The translations under genes and the position numbers were made by a program. The notes under the pieces are model-generated. The model was not told the origin of the DNA and ran no database searches. It saw only the letters and a program-made list of their open reading frames with translations. A DNA stretch of 23,879 nucleotides from Bacteroidales bacterium (GTDB lineage: Bacteria > Bacteroidota > Bacteroidia > Bacteroidales > JAGOPY01): NCBI GenBank assembly GCA_023229505.1, contig JALNZD010000055.1:1-23879 (forward strand), in the 5' to 3' direction. The number at the start of each line of letters is the position of its first letter. Position 1 is the first letter of the stretch. This document shows positions 1 through 7,276 of this stretch, in pieces.

Positions 1-119
1 AAATATTTAATGCTGCTGAAAACTTTGCCATCCTGAGATCCATTATTGACACTGCCATAAAAAATGAGCAAAATGTGTTACAAGCTTTGAACGTCATCGC
101 CGATTATAAAAGAGACTGA
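1..119 (+). CDS. C-terminal tail of a truncated gene, possibly a transposase
   Basis: An open frame runs in from the window edge and stops at TGA 117-119, giving 38 residues that end in DYKRD. The piece is helical (AENFAILRSIIDTAIKNEQ, then NVLQALNVIADYK) and resembles the C-terminal helix of IS66-like or related transposases, but this is an impression, not a motif match. It converges on the minus-strand polysaccharide operon with about 130 bp of AT-rich sequence between, in which I see no terminator or repeat. The rest of the gene lies outside the window. I am fairly sure it is coding and unsure of its function. Confidence 0.4.
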   Translation, partial: IFNAAENFAILRSIIDTAIKNEQNVLQALNVIADYKRD

Positions 120-248
120 TTAGTTACAATTATTTAATTAGATGATTTTAACAAACTATAATTTTTGATCGTCTTTTTCAACTACTAAAACGGTTCCCAA
201 GTTTTGAAATAAAGGTATCGTTTTTCTTAATTGAATTAAAATCATTGT

Positions 249-1178
249 TTATTTAGATTTTATTATTTTATTCTTATAAAAAAAATTCCAGAATGACGAT
301 ATAAATATTGGCTTATTAACTTTAGTGAGTCTATTCTTTTCCAGGAATTCGACATAATCAAAATAGGGTAAGAGATGTTTTAATTTACGTGCTAATTTAG
401 GTGGAATATTACTGTAATCTGAATCGTAAATATTTCCGCATATTTTTTCACATTCCTCCCTAGTTATAGAGATTAACCTATTATAATTTTCATAATAAAT
501 ATTAGATACTTCCTCAAAAACTAAACCTTCATCTGTAGCGATCTTTGAAAATCCACCCAATCTGTAAGTAGAAAAAATATTGTCAACGAAAATACTTTTA
601 TGATTTTTTAAGCAAAGTCGAATCGTCATATCATAATCTCCCACGCACTTATAGTTAGTGTTAAATAATCCTTCATTGATAAGGACACTTCTCTTGAAAA
701 ACATTGTTTGATGATTGGGCATAATAGTTAAAAAAACATTTTTCATTTTTGGATAAATAATATTTTGGGCTTGCTGAGATTCATCCAAATTTATTACTGG
801 TGCATAAGAAAAAACTGCCTTCGAATTTTCCAAAGCTTTTACTGAGGCATCGACTCCATCTAGCCCATGAAAATAGTCATCTGAATTCAGAAAAGCAATA
901 TACTTACCATTGGCTAATTTCAGGCCTTTATTCATCGAATCATAAATTCCCGTATCCACCTCAGAAATATATTTAATCCATTTCCTATTGGCGTAATTAT
1001 TTAATATATCGATTGTACCATCTGAGGATGCCCCATCAATAATAATATGCTCAATGTTTTCATAAGTTTGGTTGCGTACAGATTCTAAACATTGGCGAAA
1101 AGATTTCTCACGACCAGCTTTTATCAGATTTAAAGTGACCGTGACAATAGAAACTAAAGGAGTTGTTTTTGAGTTCAT
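249..1178 (-). CDS. GT2 family glycosyltransferase
   Basis: A 309-aa cytoplasmic GT-A glycosyltransferase that probably adds one sugar to a lipid-linked surface polysaccharide. Visible motifs are the N-terminal beta strand VSIVTVTLN (residues 9-17), the nucleotide-binding IDGASSDGT (47-55), the DxD-like metal site FLNSDDY (about 96-102), the acceptor-side PNHQTMFFKR and a GDYDMTIRL segment likely to hold the catalytic base. The order and spacing fit WcaA-like GT2 enzymes. No membrane segments are seen. It is the last gene of the minus-strand operon, 103 bp after gmd. The ATG has only an A-rich leader and no clear Shine-Dalgarno, as is common in this phylum. Donor and linkage cannot be read from the sequence; a GDP-6-deoxyhexose is possible because gmd is next door. 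Confidence 0.88.
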   Translation of the reverse strand: MNSKTTPLVSIVTVTLNLIKAGREKSFRQCLESVRNQTYENIEHIIIDGASSDGTIDILNNYANRKWIKYISEVDTGIYDSMNKGLKLANGKYIAFLNSDDYFHGLDGVDASVKALENSKAVFSYAPVINLDESQQAQNIIYPKMKNVFLTIMPNHQTMFFKRSVLINEGLFNTNYKCVGDYDMTIRLCLKNHKSIFVDNIFSTYRLGGFSKIATDEGLVFEEVSNIYYENYNRLISITREECEKICGNIYDSDYSNIPPKLARKLKHLLPYFDYVEFLEKNRLTKVNKPIFISSFWNFFYKNKIIKSK

Positions 1179-1281
1179 TGCTTTTTTCTTGGATTATCAG
1201 TCTTTGTTGTTGATTTCCATAATTGTAAGATGGAGTAATTTACTAAAATAATTAAAGGTGCCGTTATGGGTTAAGGATCGA

Positions 1282-2256
1282 TCATATTATGGTTTTTGAT
1301 TGATATTTGTGTTCTTCCTCAAGGAGCAGATCCAAAACTTCAAAAAATGATTTATTGTATTTCCATCCAAGCTCATTCTTTGCTTTAAGGTTATCCCCAT
1401 ATATATTGTGTATATCATTTGGTCGGAAGAGATTATGATCAATTATTATCTTATCTTTTGATATTTCAAGTTTATCAAATACATAATAGAGTATATCCTT
1501 CAATGAAACGGATGATCCGGAACAAATAGTATAATTTTTTGGAACTTCCTGCTGAAGCATCAACCACATAGCTTGCACATAATCAGGTGCATATCCAAAA
1601 TCTCTTTTCAAATCAATGTCCCCGACATGAATTGCATCTCGTAAACCATTTTTAATTTCCAAGCCATTTAATATGACCTTTTTTACAAAAAAATTAGGTG
1701 TCCGCAAGTATGATTCATGATTAAACAATATACCGGAACAAATAAATAAGTTATATGATTCCCTGTAATTTACCGCAATCCAATGTGCAGAGGCTTTGCT
1801 GATCCCATAGGGGCTGGATGGATGGATGATAGATCTTTCTGTAACAGGTAAAACGTCAATATTGCCAAACATATCACTGGATGAAGCCTGGTAGAATTTA
1901 ATTTTCTTGTCAACTTTTTTTATCGCTTCCAGAATATTAAGTACAGACAATATATTAAAATTGATAGTATCCCATGGTTTTTCAAAAGAAACTCCCACTG
2001 AACTTTGAGCGGCTAAGTTATATATCTCCACTGGTTTATATTCCGCGAGAATGCTGATAATATTAGTTTTATCAAGCAAGTTGCATTTTCTAAGTACGAC
2101 GCGGTCAAGTATTTTTAAATAACCAAGACCATAGAGGCTTTCTTCAACATCAGGCCTTACCAGGCCGATAACCTGATAGTTCTTATCCAATAACAATTTG
2201 CTTAAATAAGCCCCATCCTGCCCGGTAATACCTGTTATAAGTGCGGTTTTCGTCAT
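1282..2256 (-). CDS. gmd: GDP-mannose 4,6-dehydratase
   Basis: A 324-aa extended short-chain dehydrogenase/reductase. Gmd converts GDP-D-mannose to GDP-4-keto-6-deoxy-D-mannose, the precursor of GDP-rhamnose, GDP-fucose, GDP-perosamine and related sugars. The N-terminal GITGQDGAYL (residues 9-18) is the NADP-binding Rossmann turn typical of Gmd. NLAAQSSVGVSFEKP follows, then the catalytic SSSDMFG (125-131) and YGISKASAHW (Y150, K154). FNHESYLR and RDFGYAPDYVQAMW also match the family. Two points are unusual: the catalytic Glu of the STSE motif is Asp here (D128) with Ser in place of Thr, and the protein is slightly shorter than the usual 340-370 residues. The ATG lies 8 bp after the stop of the upstream fusion gene, so they are probably cotranscribed. 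No reductase that would finish the sugar is in view. Confidence 0.88.
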   Translation of the reverse strand: MTKTALITGITGQDGAYLSKLLLDKNYQVIGLVRPDVEESLYGLGYLKILDRVVLRKCNLLDKTNIISILAEYKPVEIYNLAAQSSVGVSFEKPWDTINFNILSVLNILEAIKKVDKKIKFYQASSSDMFGNIDVLPVTERSIIHPSSPYGISKASAHWIAVNYRESYNLFICSGILFNHESYLRTPNFFVKKVILNGLEIKNGLRDAIHVGDIDLKRDFGYAPDYVQAMWLMLQQEVPKNYTICSGSSVSLKDILYYVFDKLEISKDKIIIDHNLFRPNDIHNIYGDNLKAKNELGWKYNKSFFEVLDLLLEEEHKYQSKTII

Positions 2257-2264
2257 TATAGTAG

Positions 2265-4931
2265 TTATGACTTCAAAATAAATTCAATTATCGTATGCTT
2301 TTGCTTTTCCCAGTTATCATAGCCTTCGGAAATATATTTATACGTGTTTTCTTGTACTTCAAGCAGAGCTGATAGATCAATATTTTGAGGTTGGGCTAAG
2401 TTAAAAAGATACCCGGTTAATCCATGTATAATATATTCGTTCATTGTTGGATTATCAACTGCTATAATGACTTTACCCAGGGCCATTGCCTCTAAAAAAG
2501 ACATCCCTATTCCTTCATGTTCCCTAGGGGCTATATAAATACCTTTTTGCTTGATCACGTTCCATAAATCTTCTCTTGTCTCGAACCAGTCTGAATACCT
2601 TATGTTATATTTTTTTTCATCTTCGATTGATGGCATGCAAAATTGATAATTTGGATCTATAGCTTTATGAATATGAATCTTCACTTCATCCTGGTCAAAT
2701 AGTTTTATGATTGTGTTAATATTAATGTTGTTGGTCCTTTGCCAGAAAAAGACTTCATTTGCATTCCCCGGGGTGAATTCTCCGGGTTTGGGGAAATACT
2801 GTATATACATAGATTCAAATCCCCATTCAAGCAATTTTGTATGAAGCGTTTTTGAAAAATTAACGATTTTAAGTTTACAGTATCTATTCCACCAAGACTG
2901 TGTTAAACCACCAGAACTGTCGTACATTGGGAAAAATATAAGATTGTCATTTTTAATCTTTTCAAATTGATTTACTGTTGGTAAATTCTGAAAAAAGATT
3001 ACGCCAAGATAGCTATTGTCAATAAATGAAAGATCGGGATAGGAACCACCATTCCAACTCTCATCCAGAATCACCTCAACATCATAAAACTGTCTTAAAT
3101 AATCCAGTAGAAATAAAGTTGATTTTGTTTTGTTGTGATACGAGTGCCCGATGTAGACAATTTTTTTTGACCGGGTATTTATTCTTCTGCCTTTCTTAGG
3201 TTTACCCAATCTCGCTAAAAATTTTATGAAATGCCGAAATCCAATACTTAACTTTCGGTAAACTTTCAATATAATTTGCATAAGTAATAGTCCGAAATTC
3301 CAAATTATTACTGCTATCCTTCTTCTCAGGCTTCCAGTTGGGAAAAATAAATTTACTAATTTATATAAAAACAAAATCAATCTCCACCCATATGAATTAG
3401 AAATTACTCCTAATTCTGATATAACTGTTTCTAACCTGTACCTTGTTGAGTTCAGTTCCGAATTGGTGGCTTCAAACTGAGATTTGGCCTTGGCTAACTC
3501 AGATTTGGTGGAGTCATGCTCAGAATTAACGGTCTCAAGCTGTGATTTGGCCGTGGCTAACTCAGATTTGATGGAGTCCAGTTCCGAATTGGTGGTTTCA
3601 AACTGAGATTTGGCCTTGGTTAACTCAGATTTGGTAGAGTCCAGTTCCGAATTAGTGGCTTCAAACTGAGATTTGGTCGTGGCTAACTCTGATTTGGTGG
3701 AGTCATGCTCAGAATTAACGGTCTCAAGCTGTGATTTGGCCGTGGCTAACTCAGATTTGGTGGAGTCCAGTTCCGAATTGGTGGTTTCAAACTGAGATTT
3801 GGCCTTGGCTAACTCAGATTTGGTGGAGTCATGCTCAGAATTAACGGTCTCAAGCTGTGATTTGGCCGTGGCTAACTCAGATTTGATGGAGTCCAGTTCC
3901 GAATTGGTGGTTTCAAACTGAGATTTGGCCGTGGCTAACTCAGATTTGGCGGAGTCCAATTCCGAATTGGTGGTTTCAAGCTTCGATTTGATCCTTTCAT
4001 ATTGCGATTTAATCCTATCAAGTTCAGCATAGCTCAATGAGAGCTTGCGTACTAATATTTCAGATTGATTCTCCATTTTATCATTTAATTTACTCAAATC
4101 ATTTATATCACCATGTATTTCTTTATTAATTTCATCCGTTCTCCTTATTACATTTTTAGCAAAATCATAATCCGATTGAATCAGGTTTGTTATTTCAATT
4201 TTTTTATTATCATCAGAAAATTGCTCATTTAAAAGCGGATTATTAACAAATTTTTTATTAGTGAACAGATGCAGGTTGCTACCATTTGAATAAAAATAAC
4301 TATTGAATTTTAATGCAATGTATTTTAATGTATTTAAAGAATAAAATGAAATGTGCTGCCCTGTCTCGGGAACAAAATACCACCAATCTTTAATATCTTT
4401 AATTTCAAGATGTGGCTGTAATTCTGTTGAAAAGATTAAAGAATCTGAATATTTAAATATATTTTTAATTTCTTCCAGCGGATTTACTAAGTGCTCAAAA
4501 ACTTCGAACGCTGTAACAATTTCAAATTTATTATCCCCAATTAAATCAACCAGATCATAATTTTTTGTAAAAATGTTTTCGCAATACTTATCTTCTCTGT
4601 AAAAATTAAATCCTTTGTCTCGCATCAAACGCACAAACAGCCCATAACCACCTGCATAATCAAGAAATTTTTCACCGGATTTAAAATATTTCAAAATAAT
4701 TATTTCAACTGCATTTGAATAAATAACATTTCTCGATACTAAACCTATATCAAGATCCGTGATGGCGTTTTTATATGCTTCATCTAACCAATAAGGGCTT
4801 TCGGTCTGGATAAATTCACAAATCGGGCACTTATAATAATCTACCTCGTATTTATTCAATACAAAACTTTTAAATAAGAATTTTGCTTCGCCTGAACATA
4901 TATTACATCTGACACTTTCCATCAAAGTCAT
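2265..4931 (-). CDS. Methyltransferase - coiled coil - glycosyltransferase fusion
   Basis: An 888-aa multidomain enzyme, probably at the inner face of the cytoplasmic membrane in polysaccharide assembly. Residues 9-38 hold two CxxC pairs (C9/C12, C35/C38), a zinc-ribbon-like start seen in sugar C- and O-methyltransferases. Residues about 80-215 are a class I SAM methyltransferase: motif I FLDYAGGYG (89-97), then EIVTAFEVFEHLVNP and QHISFYSL. Residues about 265-505 form a coiled coil whose centre (323-490) is eight 21-residue repeats. Residues about 510-560 are basic and hydrophobic (WRLILFLYKLVNLFF and AVIIWNFGLLLMQIIL), likely membrane-associated. From about 575 a GT-B glycosyltransferase starts at KKIVYIGHSYHN and carries the EX7E motif in EHEGIGMSFLEAM (E806, E814), typical of GT4. 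The ATG is 1 nt after the wzt stop. A Met at residue 4 is an alternative start. Acceptor and sugar are unknown. Confidence 0.85.
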   Translation of the reverse strand: MTLMESVRCNICSGEAKFLFKSFVLNKYEVDYYKCPICEFIQTESPYWLDEAYKNAITDLDIGLVSRNVIYSNAVEIIILKYFKSGEKFLDYAGGYGLFVRLMRDKGFNFYREDKYCENIFTKNYDLVDLIGDNKFEIVTAFEVFEHLVNPLEEIKNIFKYSDSLIFSTELQPHLEIKDIKDWWYFVPETGQHISFYSLNTLKYIALKFNSYFYSNGSNLHLFTNKKFVNNPLLNEQFSDDNKKIEITNLIQSDYDFAKNVIRRTDEINKEIHGDINDLSKLNDKMENQSEILVRKLSLSYAELDRIKSQYERIKSKLETTNSELDSAKSELATAKSQFETTNSELDSIKSELATAKSQLETVNSEHDSTKSELAKAKSQFETTNSELDSTKSELATAKSQLETVNSEHDSTKSELATTKSQFEATNSELDSTKSELTKAKSQFETTNSELDSIKSELATAKSQLETVNSEHDSTKSELAKAKSQFEATNSELNSTRYRLETVISELGVISNSYGWRLILFLYKLVNLFFPTGSLRRRIAVIIWNFGLLLMQIILKVYRKLSIGFRHFIKFLARLGKPKKGRRINTRSKKIVYIGHSYHNKTKSTLFLLDYLRQFYDVEVILDESWNGGSYPDLSFIDNSYLGVIFFQNLPTVNQFEKIKNDNLIFFPMYDSSGGLTQSWWNRYCKLKIVNFSKTLHTKLLEWGFESMYIQYFPKPGEFTPGNANEVFFWQRTNNININTIIKLFDQDEVKIHIHKAIDPNYQFCMPSIEDEKKYNIRYSDWFETREDLWNVIKQKGIYIAPREHEGIGMSFLEAMALGKVIIAVDNPTMNEYIIHGLTGYLFNLAQPQNIDLSALLEVQENTYKYISEGYDNWEKQKHTIIEFILKS
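3462..3965 (-). repeat. Eight tandem 63-bp units encoding 21-residue coiled-coil repeats
   Basis: Eight consecutive 63-bp units lie in frame in the fusion gene (residues 323-490), followed by a decayed ninth. A typical unit reads SELDSTKSELATAKSQFETTN minus its last residue or so. Core a positions carry Leu, Leu, Phe and d positions Thr, Ala, Thr, so each unit is three heptads. Units alternate between an LD/QF and an HD/QL type, giving a 126-bp higher-order period. Units 2-3 and 7-8 are almost identical over about 95 bp and lie 315 bp (five units) apart. Similarity is high at the DNA level, not just in protein, which points to recent duplication or gene conversion. Confidence 0.93.
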
Positions 4932-4932
4932 T

Positions 4933-5664
4933 TCAAATCATATAATTTGCAATAACCTCCTCCGGAGCGCCAAGAATGTTGGTACTCCCATTTTGCAACA
5001 AAAGAACGCGGTCACTATATTTTTTAATACTACTTAAATCATGCGAAACAAAAATGATTGTCCTGCCTTCGGCAATTATTTTATGAAAAACCTCGAAACA
5101 TTTTACCTGGAAATTGGCATCGCCCACGGCCAGAACTTCATCCATCAACAGAATTTCTTTATTTGCATGAATGGCGACTGAAAATGCAAGTCTTACATGC
5201 ATCCCACTGGAGTAATTCTTTACCTTTAGATTAATAAATCTTTCCAACTCCGAAAACTCGACAATTTTGTGATAACTGCGGTCAATCTCTTTTTTTGTCA
5301 ATCCTAATAGAGTGCCGTTCAAATAAATATTGTCCTTCCCCGAAAGTTCAGGATTAAAGCCAACCCCAAGCTCCAGAAAAGGTGATATTTCGCCATTGAT
5401 CGTAATCGAACCTTTGTTAGGTGTATAAATCCCTGCCAGTATTTTCAACAAGGTCGACTTTCCACTTCCGTTCCGGCCGATGATACCAAAAAACTCCCCT
5501 TTTTTAATTTCGAATGATACATCTTCAAGTGCATTAAAGGTTTCATAGGTCATCTTCTTGCTGAAACTTAAAATCCGTTCCCTGATAGTGTTCCGTCGTT
5601 GCTGGGGGATACGGAAACTCTTAGAGACATGTTCAACTTTTATAACGATATCGTTGTTCATCAT
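4933..5664 (-). CDS. wzt: ABC transporter ATP-binding protein, Wzt-like
   Basis: A 243-aa nucleotide-binding subunit that, with the Wzm-like permease at 7277-8050, should export a lipid-linked polysaccharide across the inner membrane. Walker A is GRNGSGKST (residues 63-71), the signature YSSGMHVRLAFSVA begins at 151 (relaxed LSGGQ, as in Wzt/TagH), Walker B is ILLMDEVLAVGD (171-182) and the switch His is H208 in FVSHD. The N-terminal VSKSFRIP followed by a basic stretch is typical of polysaccharide exporters. It ends straight after the ATPase fold and lacks the C-terminal carbohydrate-binding domain that long Wzt proteins use to recognise capped O-antigen. Its stop is 1 nt from the ATG of the fusion gene, so translation may be coupled. 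ATG at 5661 is an equal start candidate. Confidence 0.88.
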   Translation of the reverse strand: MMNNDIVIKVEHVSKSFRIPQQRRNTIRERILSFSKKMTYETFNALEDVSFEIKKGEFFGIIGRNGSGKSTLLKILAGIYTPNKGSITINGEISPFLELGVGFNPELSGKDNIYLNGTLLGLTKKEIDRSYHKIVEFSELERFINLKVKNYSSGMHVRLAFSVAIHANKEILLMDEVLAVGDANFQVKCFEVFHKIIAEGRTIIFVSHDLSSIKKYSDRVLLLQNGSTNILGAPEEVIANYMI

Positions 5665-5675
5665 TTTTGGCTAAG

Positions 5676-5720
5676 TTACCTATTGTCTATCAGGTTCATT
5701 GAGAATTTTTTCAGATGTAC
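5676..5720 (-). pseudogene. Vestige of a wzm 3' end next to wzt
   Basis: On the minus strand a 14-codon frame reads VHLKKFSMNLIDNR and stops just upstream of wzt. It resembles the C-terminus of the intact permease 1.6 kb upstream (YLIKSSKNLIENL): 7 of 13 positions agree, and the DNA shares an exact 12-base core, TCTATCAGGTTC on the plus strand. A stop codon precedes it, so it is not translated as a gene. It looks like the tail of the permease that originally preceded wzt, left when the AlbA_2 gene arrived. The match is short, so this is inference. Confidence 0.4.
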
Positions 5721-5727
5721 TCAGTGT

Positions 5728-7218
5728 TCATTCATTGTTTATTTCCCAATGTCCGCCTTTAGCGGGGCCAATGCGTTTAATATACCCAGATTCTTTAAGT
5801 TTCTTAATATTGTTTTCTATAGCAGTAGTGCTGATACCAACTTTTTCTGAAAGCCCGGTAATAGTGATTTCGGGATTTTCTGCCATTAATTTGAATATCA
5901 TTCTCAACTTTTCACCCAACTTTTCACCCAACTTTTCACCCAACTTCATTAGATGTTTTGATTTATTTATCGTTTTTACCAATGGATGAATCATTAGAAT
6001 TGTGAGGAAATAATTTCGATCGTCATCGGTTTCAAATATTGGTTCGGGCGACCCGTTTTGTTGCATAATCTTATAAATAGTGGGAATACCCGTACTGCGG
6101 CCTTCGGTAAGGTGCATTTCTTTTAGAAAATCGCCAATACGCCGGTTGCGGTAATCGCGAACCACTATGGTATGTTGTTTTAACATTTTATTGGTGATAG
6201 GTGGAAGCGGACCCGGGAAGCTTAAAATTTCTATTTTATCGAACCGGATGTTTACTTCAATAGTAGCCGGGTGTTCGTAACTTCTGTGATAAACAGCGTT
6301 TGCCAATGTTTCCTCCACTGCCTGGTAAGGGTAGTTGAAAAACCTCGAAGCTTCAGCTTTTCCGGGTATCTTACGAACGTGTTCCTCAATAATGTTTGAT
6401 TTTATATATGCAAGGGCTTCCCGTAACTGATTATGCAAAGGACCAGTAAATCTTTTTTCTACAAAAGTAATTCCATCTTCATCGCCATAAATGATAACCT
6501 CAATAAGCGCTCCCCTGAAAAATTTGTCTGGGCGGTCGTTAAAAAGTAACAGCCCGACATTAACGGGCTTGAAGAATTCCTCCGAGCCACGCGCAATTCG
6601 CATTTTAGCTACCAAGTCTGCTAATGAAAGTTGAGCCGAATGTTCATACAAGTCACTACCCACCTCCTGTAAAAAACCTTGAATTAGGTGCAGGCTTAAG
6701 TCATTAATATTGGCTTGATGATTCACCCTGTCGTCAAATGGTATTTTAGCTGCTAAACCAAACAGGGCAGTTTCTTCGGTGGAGTTTGCCAAAACTGTTT
6801 TAGATCCACGACGAATGTAATACCGCTTTTGTCCTTTTTCACCTAATGTTGCCGGCGCTTTATAAGGGCGAGTTTCGCCACCGGGTACCCATATCACAAA
6901 AATATGCTTTTCTTGAAAAAACACCGGTGATGTAACAGGTGAGAAATAGGGATCTATTTTATGAGTGAGCTCAATTAGTTTTTTCTGAATCAAATCTAAT
7001 TCATTTCTATTTAATCCCCTGGGGGGTAATACAGGTATCCCGTTTTTTTCTTCTACCCCTAAAATAATATAACCACCTCCCCAATTATTTATATCATTGG
7101 CAAATGCACAAATAGTATGTAAAATGTCTTCGGGATTCCAACCAGCTTTAAATTCAAGTCTGTCCCATTCTACAGTCTGGCCATTTAGCAACTCAGATAT
7201 GTTTATGGGCAGCGACAT
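5728..7218 (-). CDS. AlbA_2 domain, RecG-like ATP-binding transcriptional regulator
   Basis: A 496-aa protein of the group often annotated as RecG-like or divergent AAA-4 proteins; it lacks helicase motifs. Residues about 10-130 form an AlbA_2/Schlafen-type putative nucleic-acid-binding domain (LEFKAGWNPEDILHTICAFA, then GGGYIILGVEE). Residues about 285-400 match the HATPase_c_4 region (YQAVEETLANAVYHRSYE, then FDKIEILSFPGPLPP and GRSTGIPTIY). The end is a winged helix (ITGLSEKVGISTTAIENNIK, then LKESGYIKRIG). A KLGEKLGEKLGEKL spacer joins the last two parts. It sits between wzm and wzt, an odd place for a regulator, 58 bp after wzm. Members may be regulators or parts of defence or toxin-antitoxin-like loci; no partner gene is visible. 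Function is uncertain, family assignment fairly secure. Confidence 0.8.
   Translation of the reverse strand: MSLPINISELLNGQTVEWDRLEFKAGWNPEDILHTICAFANDINNWGGGYIILGVEEKNGIPVLPPRGLNRNELDLIQKKLIELTHKIDPYFSPVTSPVFFQEKHIFVIWVPGGETRPYKAPATLGEKGQKRYYIRRGSKTVLANSTEETALFGLAAKIPFDDRVNHQANINDLSLHLIQGFLQEVGSDLYEHSAQLSLADLVAKMRIARGSEEFFKPVNVGLLLFNDRPDKFFRGALIEVIIYGDEDGITFVEKRFTGPLHNQLREALAYIKSNIIEEHVRKIPGKAEASRFFNYPYQAVEETLANAVYHRSYEHPATIEVNIRFDKIEILSFPGPLPPITNKMLKQHTIVVRDYRNRRIGDFLKEMHLTEGRSTGIPTIYKIMQQNGSPEPIFETDDDRNYFLTILMIHPLVKTINKSKHLMKLGEKLGEKLGEKLRMIFKLMAENPEITITGLSEKVGISTTAIENNIKKLKESGYIKRIGPAKGGHWEINNE
5905..5946 (-). repeat. 12-bp in-frame microsatellite (3.5 copies)
   Basis: The plus-strand unit CAACTTTTCACC repeats three and a half times without error and encodes the GEKL spacer repeat of the AlbA_2 protein, between its ATP-binding-like region and the winged helix. 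Twelve bases keep the frame, so slippage would change linker length by four residues per unit. Confidence 0.92.
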
Positions 7219-7276
7219 GGTTTATTAAAATTAAGTGGTACGGCAATGATATGATGGTTCATCTCCTTTGATTAAA

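Noticed and set aside
1..248. Complete insertion sequence at the left edge
   Set aside because: Only a 38-residue tail is present, and I see no terminal inverted repeat or target duplication in 120-248.
3462..3965. Regularly spaced repeats that could suggest a CRISPR array
   Set aside because: The period is 63 bp with no unrelated spacers, and the whole stretch is an open frame encoding heptads inside a larger protein.
5599..5989. Small plus-strand open frames around the wzt/AlbA_2 junction
   Set aside because: They are antisense to well-supported genes and their repeats simply mirror the 12-bp microsatellite.
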